From positions 372,001 to 436,000 of the IMG/VR virus record IMGVR_UViG_3300023174_000033: a DNA stretch of 64,000 bases. The stretch is one strand, 5' to 3'. Position numbers and translations under genes: made by a program. Positions 28,701 to 36,086 of this stretch are shown here, one piece after another. The DNA is from a virus. Under the pieces are notes generated by a model. The model had not been told where the DNA came from, searched no databases, and worked only from the letters and a program-made list of their open reading frames with translations. Position 1 is the stretch's first letter. Every line of letters begins with the position of its first letter.

Positions 28701-30828
28701 CATTACCATCAGCAACATCTAATTGAACACTATAAATAGGTTGTGATGTTCCTTGAGCAGCACTTGAAACAGGTGTTGTGAAAGTGTGAGTGATTGTAGG
28801 TGTTGGTACATTTACAGGAGCAAATGATACACCTTTAAAAAGAACCTGTGTTGAAGCAGGTGATGTAATGATTGGAGAACCAGAAGCTGTAATGATATCA
28901 GAACCTGAACTTGTAATATTAGCAGTTACTGCTGAATTATCAGTAAACTTATAGATTTCATTAGCAGGTGATGTGGTTGATCCAAGACAGATATAGAGAA
29001 CTCTATTTCCACCTACAACTTGAACACCAATACCGTGCACAGTTCTACCAGTTGGATTTGGAAGATTTCCTCTTTTTGTCCAAACACCACCAGTATTTGA
29101 GAACTTAACAACACCTTGAGTTGCTGTTGCATTAGCATCAGCTACATACATAACATCAGGTGTTCCATTATCATCAACATCAGCGAAAACAAAACCTCTT
29201 GGGTCAAGTAGTTCTGTATTTGATGTAGTTCCACTCAAAATTGTGTGTGTATTTCCTGTGGTTGTTGGAAGACCAGCACCAACTGTTGAAATACCAATGT
29301 TCACAGATTGAGCACTTGAATAAAGTTGTGAGTTGTAAATAGCAGTTCCCCTAGTATTCACAGTAGTTGTTGAAACTTGGGTAGAAGTAGAAGCACCAAG
29401 TGCAACATATCTTGTACCACCACCAGTTCCAGCACCTCCTGTCCAGAATGCACTACCATCAACAGTAGCAGCTGAACGAATTGAGTTACCATCATAACCA
29501 TCACTAATACGAGTTGAAGTATTGATTGTACCATTTTGAGTAACCCTAGCAACAATCCTATTTGTTCCAGTAGCAGTACTTGAACTAATACCAATAACAC
29601 CTGGGATGTTATCATACCCACCAAAAGTAAGATATTGACCATCAGGTGAAAGGTTAAGGAAACCTTCGGTTGTAGAAGTACCACTCATAGTGAACTTCCT
29701 ATTTGAACCACTTGTTACAAATGGCATTGGTACACTTTGTACTAAAGTACCTGTGGTGGTGTATTCATCAATGAACACAGGTGCTGAATTTGTTGATAAA
29801 GTTGTACCACCAACTTCACCAACACGAAGAGTTAGGATATTACCAGCAGTGAAAGCAGAACCACCAGAATAAATCTGACCAGTTACAGCCCTTGAAATAG
29901 TTGGTGCTGGTGAAGATACAAAATCAACATTTCCAGTATATGTACCAACGGATGCTGATGTAGTAAGTTTAGCAAAAACTGTGGTTGCTGATACATTACC
30001 ACCAGATTGGTTTAGTGTTAAACTAGATGAAAAAGGACCAGTTGATGAAGTTGAGAATTCATATCCAGAAAGTGTACCCACGGTGATGTTGTTGGTTAGG
30101 TTATTACCACTTACTGATACCGATTGAACTTCTGAACCAAGACCAGAATTTCCATAAAACTTAGCAAATGTTCCAGTAACAGTGACTGTAGGCACAGGTA
30201 AAAAACCAGTTAGAGTAATATCATCAAGTCTAGTTGATGCAGTACCAGCTTTTAACCACCTAAGTTTTAGTCCATTGATTTGACCAGCAACTGGGATGGA
30301 GATTGCAGGTGATTGATACCAAGCAACAGCCGCAGTAGCTGTTTGAGAAAAGGTAAATGGAATATTTACCCAAGCAGTACCATTCCAATAATCTACTGTT
30401 AGTGTAGGTAATACTGTTGCACTTTCTTTTCTATATCCAAATTGGAGTGATAGAGAAGTGTAGGCAGATGCGTTTATACCCTCAATTGCAAAACCATACT
30501 GACCACTAGTGGAAGTTAAGAATACATTACCACCAGCCGAAGCACCAGTGTAACCGGTTGAAGTACTGGTGTTTCTGATATCACCAGGAGTTGTTGCTCC
30601 ACCACTTGTCATAGTAAGAGCAGTGTTTGTGAAACCGTTAGCTGTTTCATGAGCAGCAATTGTAGTAGTTGCAGAAGGTGTACCCATGGTTTCTTGAGTA
30701 ATAACGGGGGATTGCCCAAACACAGTAGGGGCACAAAAAAGTCCTGAGATCAGGACAGCGCAGAAAAGGGACAATACGTTACTAAATCCTGTTCGGAAAT
30801 TAGTACAAAAATTGTAAAGGTGTGACAT
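25786..30828 (-). CDS. Giant secreted protein with type IX secretion (Por) C-terminal sorting domain
   Basis: The 1680-residue product has a long signal peptide (core LFCAVLISGLFC, likely cut after VFG). It carries several Thr/Ser-rich beta domains, including a jelly-roll-like region near 60-210 (YWNGTAWVNIPFTF), a beta-propeller-like stretch near 330-650, and fibronectin-like text near 800-950 (SPQVITGLTLNQLYYFKIF). The last 75 residues are a type A T9SS sorting domain: VSVYPNPVKSDNITVRV, VTDVMGRVV, KGQYFIKVET, TLIVE. In Bacteroidota such proteins cross the outer membrane by T9SS and are cell-anchored or released. A phage copy is unusual. It has its own terminator and appears monocistronic. 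Confidence 0.85.
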   Translation of the reverse strand: MSHLYNFCTNFRTGFSNVLSLFCAVLISGLFCAPTVFGQSPVITQETMGTPSATTTIAAHETANGFTNTALTMTSGGATTPGDIRNTSTSTGYTGASAGGNVFLTSTSGQYGFAIEGINASAYTSLSLQFGYRKESATVLPTLTVDYWNGTAWVNIPFTFSQTATAAVAWYQSPAISIPVAGQINGLKLRWLKAGTASTRLDDITLTGFLPVPTVTVTGTFAKFYGNSGLGSEVQSVSVSGNNLTNNITVGTLSGYEFSTSSTGPFSSSLTLNQSGGNVSATTVFAKLTTSASVGTYTGNVDFVSSPAPTISRAVTGQIYSGGSAFTAGNILTLRVGEVGGTTLSTNSAPVFIDEYTTTGTLVQSVPMPFVTSGSNRKFTMSGTSTTEGFLNLSPDGQYLTFGGYDNIPGVIGISSSTATGTNRIVARVTQNGTINTSTRISDGYDGNSIRSAATVDGSAFWTGGAGTGGGTRYVALGASTSTQVSTTTVNTRGTAIYNSQLYSSAQSVNIGISTVGAGLPTTTGNTHTILSGTTSNTELLDPRGFVFADVDDNGTPDVMYVADANATATQGVVKFSNTGGVWTKRGNLPNPTGRTVHGIGVQVVGGNRVLYICLGSTTSPANEIYKFTDNSAVTANITSSGSDIITASGSPIITSPASTQVLFKGVSFAPVNVPTPTITHTFTTPVSSAAQGTSQPIYSVQLDVADGNALLTGITVKTAGSYASSDFTSFKLVLSTDGTYDVTDPVLSTISTSTGAGQTLAFTGIGQNIPVGTTRYLFVVASVSGCASVGNSINITSTSLTSITYSNPLSVKVGTPSAGSTVTTSAGVLDDVASPNAVGGQPTVQLSWTNPACVSQIVIVAHTSSITGTPSGTYFGNTNYAAAPAFIGGGRVVYTGTASPQVITGLTLNQLYYFKIFVKFGSQYSPGVEVTATPTLVNIYSRGSGLSHTDAIWSLSPTGTPSTLAAIGGMNTARGLVIQNGDVVQLSQSGSAVTCRELIVNQGGTLIATGTTTADNKFLYINGDISNNGVIGTGATYNPICFGLEGNTIFIKGNGTTDIGRMRKNTVINQQTSLFINSNVNVRFTGGAGIYSNVDNSVLNTTVMEGKTLNMSDATTDFALDGFDGAATGQRGGTLTVNGNLTVGGTIYARNNNTTAGYSCGISTGINGNIQVGNLLTDITAGQGTSVTLTPASKIDVFGSLTVTSGTLNSNGVIILKSTGSSTARIANSTGTISGNITSERYVANDGWHFTGTVMSGQSLSDWRDDLPGAETQGPMPGVHTPNPGYFTSMIYEYDQNNNDAVPYSSTTTKGWIVPVTSNIDQYKGYRVYIKSGRTLDNTGTYGMNPSAITLNYNGSSSYPGWNLVMNPHLSAVNTSGFSWGAGVQQVVVIWNPITNQYEYQGTVGGLTGVTLNSSISPIASGQAFFVKCTSASTLTIPQTAKALSSGSFFRTATDNQQNALEIRLKDENSHIDASLFQFVEGSESGYETSLDASKLMNPDLNVYTMVGNEKLAINAMPGTDETMNIPLGFTVRNSGTYGFQFDGINLVNGYNKMYLKDNYNGIITEITGNTISFYSQSGEFNDRFEIIFTNALTSVNDLNKNDFVSVYPNPVKSDNITVRVPEKSGSVKIVVTDVMGRVVSNGFFKSNTVKVSKPTQKGQYFIKVETPKTCVTKTLIVE

Positions 30829-31040
30829 AAAGTTTTTTTTGTTTTTGTAAAGTTATTTTTTTTTAAGTTTTGTGATTAATTCGGCAGAACCAAAACTACT
30901 AACATTTTGCCGAATGAATCTTTACTTTTAACACAAATTAGCACCACCAAAATTTGCGACATGGCTTAGACTCAAAACCAAAATATATATCGCCCAAAAA
31001 AGGTTTAGTTTAGAAAACCTGGATTTATTATCCATACGAA

Positions 31041-31319
31041 TTAAAGGCCTAATAATTTAGACTTTAGAACAGCTTGAAAAACATTTTTCACTTCGTACTT
31101 TTCTACCGAATCCTTCCGATATTCTTTTTCAGAATTATTGAACTCATTAATCTCACCTATGTAAGCAACTACCATTTCTGAATTGTTATTTTCTACTTGG
31201 TTGTGATAAGTGTTGTAACTCGACCAAGTTTTAATTCTTGAAATAGTATAACCCTCCTTAATAAGGAAATTTATCATTTCATCGTCTGTAAAATATAAAT
31301 TAATCATACTCATAATCAT
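31041..31319 (-). CDS. Hypothetical protein, 92 residues, coupled to a small membrane protein
   Basis: I chose ATG 31319 because it overlaps the TGA of the small membrane gene upstream (ATGA). The product begins MIMSMINLYFTDDEMINFL and ends VFQAVLKSKLLGL. The text EGYTISRIKTWSSYNTYH and VVAYIGEIN suggests a compact alpha/beta domain. A frame start further upstream would run through the neighbouring gene and is not favoured. Function unknown. Confidence 0.55.
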   Translation of the reverse strand: MIMSMINLYFTDDEMINFLIKEGYTISRIKTWSSYNTYHNQVENNNSEMVVAYIGEINEFNNSEKEYRKDSVEKYEVKNVFQAVLKSKLLGL

Positions 31320-31453
31320 AGAAATAAAGATAATATAATGCCCAAAGAAGTTAAAAATACAATAGATATGGCCATTATTCCAATTAGCAATGAACATCCT
31401 GTAACCGAAATCATTAATAAGTCACCAAGTAAATTTTTCCTCCCATCATTCAT
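31316..31453 (-). CDS. Tiny membrane protein, 45 residues
   Basis: A short frame from ATG 31453 encodes MNDGRKNLLGDLL followed by an almost wholly hydrophobic remainder (MISVTGCSLLIGIM, AISIVFLTSLGIIL), enough for one or two membrane helices. A TATATTTG -7 element lies 5 bp upstream of the ATG, and the stop overlaps the next gene's start. Both facts support a real gene despite its size. Confidence 0.55.
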   Translation of the reverse strand: MNDGRKNLLGDLLMISVTGCSLLIGIMAISIVFLTSLGIILSLFL

Positions 31454-31457
31454 AATG

Positions 31458-31465
31458 CAAATATA
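31458..31465 (-). promoter_or_regulatory. -7 element TATATTTG adjacent to the ATG at 31453
   Basis: The element matches TAnnTTTG and would start transcription at or next to the start codon. No clear -33 TTG is seen at 19-20 bp, so support is partial. Confidence 0.5.
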
Positions 31466-31500
31466 GTTAAAGTTTTTACTCTAAAAAATAAAATAAAATA

Positions 31501-31533
31501 AAAAAACCCAACCGAGCTAAAGTTGGGTTTTTA
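31501..31533. terminator. Terminator ending the structured RNA
   Basis: The stem AAAAACCCAAC (31502-31512) pairs with GTTGGGTTTTT (31522-31532). On the minus strand the hairpin is followed by a long T-rich run, which fits termination of the RNA read from 31840. Confidence 0.85.
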
Positions 31534-31840
31534 ATTAAAAGTTGAGAGAGATTTAATTAAGATTGCGGTCTCAACACCATCAATCTCTAACTCCGACTTT
31601 CCCAAATCCGCAAATTTGGTTTGTCTACACCTGGATTTGTGTGTGATGCTTTAGGTGTTTCAGCATCAGACCCTACGGGTGATAGGTTTGGTGACCCACA
31701 ACATCTACTAAATGTTGCTCCTTGTTTCATCCATATTAGTAGTTATGGACTTATCTGGACTTGTGTGATCTATATTTGGTTCCTAACATAAATCAAGTTA
31801 GATCCTTTCGGTTAGTCGGCTCTCGCAGCTCCCGTTGGAC
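31501..31840 (-). ncRNA. Structured non-coding RNA of about 340 nt, family not recognised
   Basis: About 410 bp separate the flanking genes and contain no credible frame. The segment is visibly less AT-rich than its surroundings and is bounded by a consensus promoter and a strong terminator on the minus strand. Hairpins can be read directly: CTAAC/GTTAG (31783-31801), CAACAT/ATGTTG (31699-31717), GATGCT/AGCATC (31644-31667), ACCC/GGGT near 31672, CCAAAT/ATTTGG near 31600-31620, and a long-range GTTGAGA/TCTCAAC pair near the 3' end. It lacks the RNase P signature, the tmRNA ends and the group I core. Possible roles include RNA polymerase or ribosome regulation, or packaging. Confidence 0.65.
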
Positions 31841-31844
31841 AATA

Positions 31845-31875
31845 CAAAGGTAAGGCGATTTTTTAGGATTCCAAA
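31845..31875 (-). promoter_or_regulatory. Promoter of the structured RNA
   Basis: On the minus strand, TTTG (31872-31875), a 19-bp spacer and TACCTTTG (31845-31852) form an ideal -33/-7 pair. Start of transcription is expected near 31838-31841. Confidence 0.8.
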
Positions 31876-32180
31876 ATATTTTTCAATTTTTTTTCTCTTA
31901 AATAATAAATTAATTTTTCCTCAGCCCATAAGAATATCTTAAGTCTTGGAATTAAGTATTCATCACTCCATCTTGTATGTTTTATATAACCTCTCAACTC
32001 CTCAATAGTTCTTTGAACCGAATCTAAATCATGGAAAAAATTTCCAGAAGAACCATAATACAAAAAAACTACCTTAGTATCATTTTCTAGTATCTTATGT
32101 CCATAAACCTCTGGTTCATATTCATCTATTATGAAATAATCATTCTTACAAAGGTCAGTAAATATTTTAAGCTGAGACAT
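31863..32180 (-). CDS. Hypothetical protein, 105 residues
   Basis: The product begins MSQLKIFTDLCKNDYFIIDE and has a strand-rich centre (TKVVFLYYGSSGNFFHDL), then a basic helical tail ending KKLKNILES. That tail loosely recalls the short C-terminal motif of the tandem array at 58-62 kb. The layout (bulky beta core, then an RxxKI-type helix) could be SUKH- or immunity-like, but no motif fixes it. It lies between the RNA promoter and a divergent tagged gene. Confidence 0.5.
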   Translation of the reverse strand: MSQLKIFTDLCKNDYFIIDEYEPEVYGHKILENDTKVVFLYYGSSGNFFHDLDSVQRTIEELRGYIKHTRWSDEYLIPRLKIFLWAEEKLIYYLREKKLKNILES

Positions 32181-32196
32181 AGTAATATATACTTAT

Positions 32197-32721
32197 GTGA
32201 AATTCATTAAAAGTTATAAAATTTTTGAGGCAGATGGTACTTTTATGTATGACCCATCAATTGAAAGTATATTACCAGAATATATTAAGATAATTAAGGG
32301 GAATCCAAAAAACCCACTTAGATTAGCTTATAAAAAAGGTATATCAAGACACCTAGGACCAGAAGTTCAAATACCATATGAAACGATGGATAAGAATGGT
32401 GGTAGGGAAAATCCAGACACTTTAGAATTTGACATATATTGGAACTACGATACAAATACTAGTAGTTTAAATATAAATGTCGAAGTAAATTATGGTGATT
32501 TAACTGCTTGTCAATTCTCCATAGAAGCTCCTAATAAAGTTGATGTGATAGTATATACCTCATTACACTCAAAAGATGACCCATCAAATACCGTGTTTGC
32601 AATAGACGATGAAAGTTTGCAATCATTCTGTAATTACATCAACAAATGGGATCATGGTATCCATATAAATCGCGAAGATTTGAAGTTTATGGACAAGTAC
32701 GATAATTACTTACCTACTTGA
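32197..32721 (+). CDS. Tagged hypothetical protein (GTG start), 174 residues
   Basis: It starts with GTG and reads MKFIKSYKIFEADGTFM, a variant of the N-terminal tag with the IFE core. The body contains EFDIYWNYDTNTSSLNINVE and DLTACQFSIEAP, suggesting a beta-sheet domain. The C-terminus ends MDKYDNYLPT. It converges on the nucleotidyltransferase-like gene with a 16-bp overlap. Function unknown. Confidence 0.6.
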   Translation: MKFIKSYKIFEADGTFMYDPSIESILPEYIKIIKGNPKNPLRLAYKKGISRHLGPEVQIPYETMDKNGGRENPDTLEFDIYWNYDTNTSSLNINVEVNYGDLTACQFSIEAPNKVDVIVYTSLHSKDDPSNTVFAIDDESLQSFCNYINKWDHGIHINREDLKFMDKYDNYLPT

Positions 32722-33956
32722 TTTCTATCCCAAGTTTCAATTCCAAGAATGTGATACACTTTATCACTTGGATCCTCTACTAAATCCTTCCTAATGGCCA
32801 ATTCCATAAGTAACAATTCCATTTCGTCGTTCAAATCATGGGATTCCAAATCATAGTTCTCAAGTATCTTTATACCTATAAGTGGGTCTTTTTGAAACTT
32901 TGATATAATCATATCAAATATTTCAATTTGTTTTGACAGAGACTTACCCCGCAAGTTCCTTGAGGAATTAGGTGCATGGTTTACCAACTTTGACAGTTTC
33001 TCTATATTAACGTTTTTTGGGTTTACGTCAAAATATCCATTGAAAGTTAAAGAAGAATCAATTATAGGGTGTAATTTGTACCAAGCTTTTTCATAGTCTT
33101 TCTTATGAAGAATATTTCTCATATAATAAAGATAATCCTTTGAAAGATGAAGTCCACTTATATCATCTTTCTTGTATTTATCACTATCCACTTTTGATTC
33201 TAAAGACCAGATATGATCACTTGACCCATAATTTGAGAGTAAGTAAACTTCCAAATCTTTTTCTCTAACCAATTTGAACCTTGATTTTAGGTCAGATTGA
33301 TATTTTTTGAACATTTTAGCATATCTGTCTTTGAATCTATACTTATGACTATCGATAAAACACCTACTTCCAATAATAGTAGCAATCAAATCCAATTCTA
33401 TCTCTGGTAAAGTAGCTTCCAAATCATACTTTTTCTTTACTAATCTGATAGCAGAGTGTGGTGGTGAACTTAAATTACAAAGACGCAACTCACCAGTTTT
33501 CAAAAATTCCTCAAAATCTTTTGTCCAAATAAATTGATCAGTTTCAATATCGTATCCAAGTTGACAAGAGTTTATATCAAATGAATCTAGTACTAGAGAT
33601 TTATCATCCGTGGTGGAAAAATATTCAATATTGTTATAAATACCATCTACAGACACTTTCTCAATAGTGTAGTAACCCTTTTGTTGATATCCTATATTAA
33701 GACCGGTGTAATCTTCATAAACCCATTTTTCATTTCTAATAAAATGTTGCTTTGATTTTAACTCTCTATTTGTAAAATCCTTTTTGACACCAATCAGATG
33801 ATAGATATCTAAATCATTCACTGGTGCATTCTTACCAGATATTATATTCCATACCACATTTCCGATTGATCCTCCTGCTAGAAAACCAGATTTTGGAAGT
33901 TCCCATTTTGATTTGATTTGGTCAAGTGCTTGACGAAAGATTTCTTGATATTTCAT
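32706..33956 (-). CDS. Nucleotidyltransferase-fold phage protein
   Basis: The N-terminal region reads SGFLAGGSIGNVVWNIISG then APVNDLDIYHL. This is the GG(S)-x(n)-DxD pattern of the DNA polymerase beta / tRNA nucleotidyltransferase superfamily, with the metal-binding pair at about Asp48 and Asp50. The remaining roughly 350 residues are helical and charged, with a basic stretch SSRNLRGKSLSKQ. The substrate could be RNA ends or a protein hydroxyl. Family-level function is secure only at the fold. It has its own promoter upstream. Confidence 0.65.
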   Translation of the reverse strand: MKYQEIFRQALDQIKSKWELPKSGFLAGGSIGNVVWNIISGKNAPVNDLDIYHLIGVKKDFTNRELKSKQHFIRNEKWVYEDYTGLNIGYQQKGYYTIEKVSVDGIYNNIEYFSTTDDKSLVLDSFDINSCQLGYDIETDQFIWTKDFEEFLKTGELRLCNLSSPPHSAIRLVKKKYDLEATLPEIELDLIATIIGSRCFIDSHKYRFKDRYAKMFKKYQSDLKSRFKLVREKDLEVYLLSNYGSSDHIWSLESKVDSDKYKKDDISGLHLSKDYLYYMRNILHKKDYEKAWYKLHPIIDSSLTFNGYFDVNPKNVNIEKLSKLVNHAPNSSRNLRGKSLSKQIEIFDMIISKFQKDPLIGIKILENYDLESHDLNDEMELLLMELAIRKDLVEDPSDKVYHILGIETWDRNQVGK

Positions 33957-33971
33957 AATAATTTATTAGCA

Positions 33972-34002
33972 CAAAAATATTAAATTTTTTTCAAAAAACA
34001 AA
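33972..34002 (-). promoter_or_regulatory. Promoter of the nucleotidyltransferase-like gene
   Basis: TTTG (33999-34002), a 19-bp spacer and TATTTTTG (33972-33979) on the minus strand match the consensus. The leader would be about 10 nt. Confidence 0.65.
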
Positions 34003-34036
34003 GATTTTATATTTTAAATCTTATATATAATTGTAT

Positions 34037-34189
34037 ATGAAAAAGGAAAAAAAGTGGAGTAAGAATTGGAAATATTTAGGCATAGGTTTGTTATTTTTAG
34101 CTATACCTGGTTCAACTTTTTTACTACCAGCGTTGTTGGCAAAAAAAATTCATGATAATAAGGATACAAACGATATTTTGGGCATATAA
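34037..34189 (+). CDS. Small membrane protein, 50 residues
   Basis: The ATG at 34037 opens a 50-codon frame: a basic N-terminus (MKKEKKWSKNWK), one hydrophobic helix (YLGIGLLFLAIPGSTFLLPALLA split by Pro) and a polar C-terminus ending DILGI. The positive-inside pattern supports an N-in single-pass protein. It sits 22 bp before the BCS1-like ATPase, which is itself membrane-anchored, so the two may work together. Confidence 0.5.
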   Translation: MKKEKKWSKNWKYLGIGLLFLAIPGSTFLLPALLAKKIHDNKDTNDILGI

Positions 34190-34211
34190 TGTTTAACTAA
34201 TTATACATTAC

Positions 34212-35309
34212 ATGGACAAAACATTTCTATTAACATTTATCATAGGTGGTTCTTTGGTTTATTTCAAACAATTTTTTTTGTTTTTATTTGAAAACATAAA
34301 AAATTTATTTATAACGAGCTTAAAAATTGAAGAATCTTCCTATTTTTTCTACTCATTCCAAAATTTTATACTTAATGAGTATAATAATAAGGTAAACAAT
34401 TTCTACTACAGGAACTTCTTTGATGATTGGATCGGTAAAGAATCAAACTTGAACTTATTTTACTCCTCGGGTTTTATCATAGTAAAATTTGAAGGTACAA
34501 AATTCCTAATTCTGAAAGCACAGAATAACATACAGAATTCTTTCAACCCATTCAAAGACACTAAACAATCTTTTCAAATTTATTGTTTCAATAAGAACAA
34601 ATTGAATAAATTAATTGAATATGTAGATAAATCATATGGCAGTAATTATATCAAATCTTATTATAACTTTAATGGTGAAGTAAAATGTTCAGGTAGAGTC
34701 ATAAATAAAACCTTTGAAAATATCTATCTTGATAATGGTATCGTTGAAGATTTGAAAAAAGATTTAGATCTTTTCGCATCATCAAAATCCATATACGATG
34801 AATATGGAATTAGATATAAAAGAACTTATCTTTTCTATGGACCTCCTGGAACTGGTAAGTCATCTTTATCTCTGGGAATCTCCAATTATACAAAAAGGGA
34901 TATACTTTCAATCAATATGTCCAAAGATATCACAGATGCTAATTTGATAAGTTTAATTGCTAATAGACCTACAAAATCCATAGTATTATTTGAAGATATT
35001 GATTGCTTATTGGATGATATTAATAGAAATGAAGAGACAAAAGATAAAGAAGTGAAAATTTCACTTTCATGTATACTGAACATACTTGATGGAATATATA
35101 CTCCTAACGATGTTATTTTCATAATAACAACGAATAATTTGGATAAAATTGACGATGCTATTAAAAGAAAAGGTAGAACCGATGTTTTATTGGAAGTCAA
35201 GAAACCAAATAAATACTTTATGGATGAATTGAAAGATAGGTTCAATATAAAAACCGAAAAGGATATTGATAATATTTCTCAACTTTATGAGGAAATAATA
35301 AATAATTAG
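34212..35309 (+). CDS. BCS1-like AAA+ ATPase with N-terminal membrane anchor
   Basis: The 365-residue protein has a hydrophobic N-terminus (LLTFIIGGSLVYFKQFFLFL, residues 6-25), then an intermediate domain of about 150 residues. The AAA core has Walker A GPPGTGKS at 210-217, Walker B IVLFEDID ending at Asp264, a sensor-1 ITTNN and the KGRTD arginine-finger region. This order of anchor, middle domain and AAA core is that of mitochondrial BCS1, which translocates folded proteins through a membrane. Bacterial and viral homologues are poorly understood. Small genes of one family follow in the same direction. Confidence 0.8.
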   Translation: MDKTFLLTFIIGGSLVYFKQFFLFLFENIKNLFITSLKIEESSYFFYSFQNFILNEYNNKVNNFYYRNFFDDWIGKESNLNLFYSSGFIIVKFEGTKFLILKAQNNIQNSFNPFKDTKQSFQIYCFNKNKLNKLIEYVDKSYGSNYIKSYYNFNGEVKCSGRVINKTFENIYLDNGIVEDLKKDLDLFASSKSIYDEYGIRYKRTYLFYGPPGTGKSSLSLGISNYTKRDILSINMSKDITDANLISLIANRPTKSIVLFEDIDCLLDDINRNEETKDKEVKISLSCILNILDGIYTPNDVIFIITTNNLDKIDDAIKRKGRTDVLLEVKKPNKYFMDELKDRFNIKTEKDIDNISQLYEEIINN

Positions 35310-35313
35310 TGTT

Positions 35314-35820
35314 ATGAAAACTACAAAAGAATGGTTTGAAACCCTAGACAAACAATACAGAGACAAAGCTCTGAAAAACATGACTAGCCCGAATACTAAA
35401 CATTTTAGTTTACTAGGAGCAATTTCCAATGGATTTGATTGGAAAAATTCAATCGAAGGCCTTAACTATTGGAAAAAGGTTTTTAGAGAAATCAAAACTG
35501 GTGTAAAACAAGAAGATGATTTTCTTGAAGATGAAATTCAGTCAATTTTACAACCGGTAGAAACAAAGGTAAATTTGATTCAAGAATATAAATCTCAAGT
35601 TTCTCAACAAATTCAATTAGAAGAGAAAATTCAAAAAGTGGAAAAAGTGGAAAAACCACTTGAAAAAGAAGTTGTAAGTGAGGAAAAAGAAACTCCACCA
35701 ACTACACCGGAAAATTATGTGCCAAGAATTGATAAACATCCCTTGATGGACGCCTACAAAAAACAACAAGAAGTTGGAATTCAAATTGAAAACGCCGAGA
35801 TCTTAACAGAAAAAAATTAA
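35314..35820 (+). CDS. Protein with a conserved EWFE...YWxKVF domain and long acidic tail
   Basis: Residues 1-62 (MKTTKEWFETLDKQYRDKAL, then ISNGFDWKNSIEGLNYWKKVF) are a small domain shared with the next gene. Residues 63-168 form a charged, low-complexity helical tail rich in Glu, Lys and Val (EKIQKVEKVEKPLEKE), probably coiled coil. The gene lies 4 bp after the AAA+ ATPase stop, so it is a candidate partner or adaptor of that enzyme. Confidence 0.65.
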   Translation: MKTTKEWFETLDKQYRDKALKNMTSPNTKHFSLLGAISNGFDWKNSIEGLNYWKKVFREIKTGVKQEDDFLEDEIQSILQPVETKVNLIQEYKSQVSQQIQLEEKIQKVEKVEKPLEKEVVSEEKETPPTTPENYVPRIDKHPLMDAYKKQQEVGIQIENAEILTEKN

Positions 35821-35830
35821 GTTTGTTTAT

Positions 35831-36055
35831 ATGAAGAAAATTAGAGAATGGTTTGAATTACTACCAGAAGAGCATAAAGATAAAGCTCTAAAAAGTATGG
35901 TAAATGGAGAAAGCGAACAAGAATCTATGGTATCCGCACTATCAAATGGACTAATTTGGCAACATACCCCAGAGGGTAAAGAATATTGGTCCAAAGTATT
36001 TGATAAGTATTTACAAAAACTTATCATAAAAGATATAAAGGCAGAAAAAGTTTGA
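35831..36055 (+). CDS. Short paralogue of the preceding EWFE-domain protein
   Basis: The 74-residue product repeats the same domain (MKKIREWFELLPEEHKDKAL, SNGLIWQHTPEGKEYWSKVF) without the coiled-coil tail. The match runs end to end over about 60 residues, showing tandem duplication. The domain is typical of small phage proteins. Its binding partner is unknown. The promoter of the next gene overlaps its 3' end. Confidence 0.65.
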   Translation: MKKIREWFELLPEEHKDKALKSMVNGESEQESMVSALSNGLIWQHTPEGKEYWSKVFDKYLQKLIIKDIKAEKV

Positions 36056-36082
36056 TTTTATCAAACTTTTTTTTTACCTTTG
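36051..36082 (+). promoter_or_regulatory. Promoter abutting the kinase gene start
   Basis: TTTG (36051-36054), a 20-bp spacer and TACCTTTG (36075-36082) precede the ATG at 36087 by 4 bp. The message is predicted to be leaderless or nearly so. Confidence 0.75.
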
Positions 36083-36086
36083 TATT

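Noticed and set aside
30829-31040. A gene or promoter in the 212-bp gap before the T9SS-type protein gene
   Set aside because: No frame of useful length exists. A TAGTTTTG element is present on the minus strand but has no -33 partner, and the TTCGGCA/TGCCGAA inverted repeat has a long loop, so neither was called.
31501-31840. RNase P RNA, tmRNA or a group I intron
   Set aside because: I do not see the conserved RNase P core, a tmRNA-like acceptor with T-loop and tag frame, or the group I P7 core.
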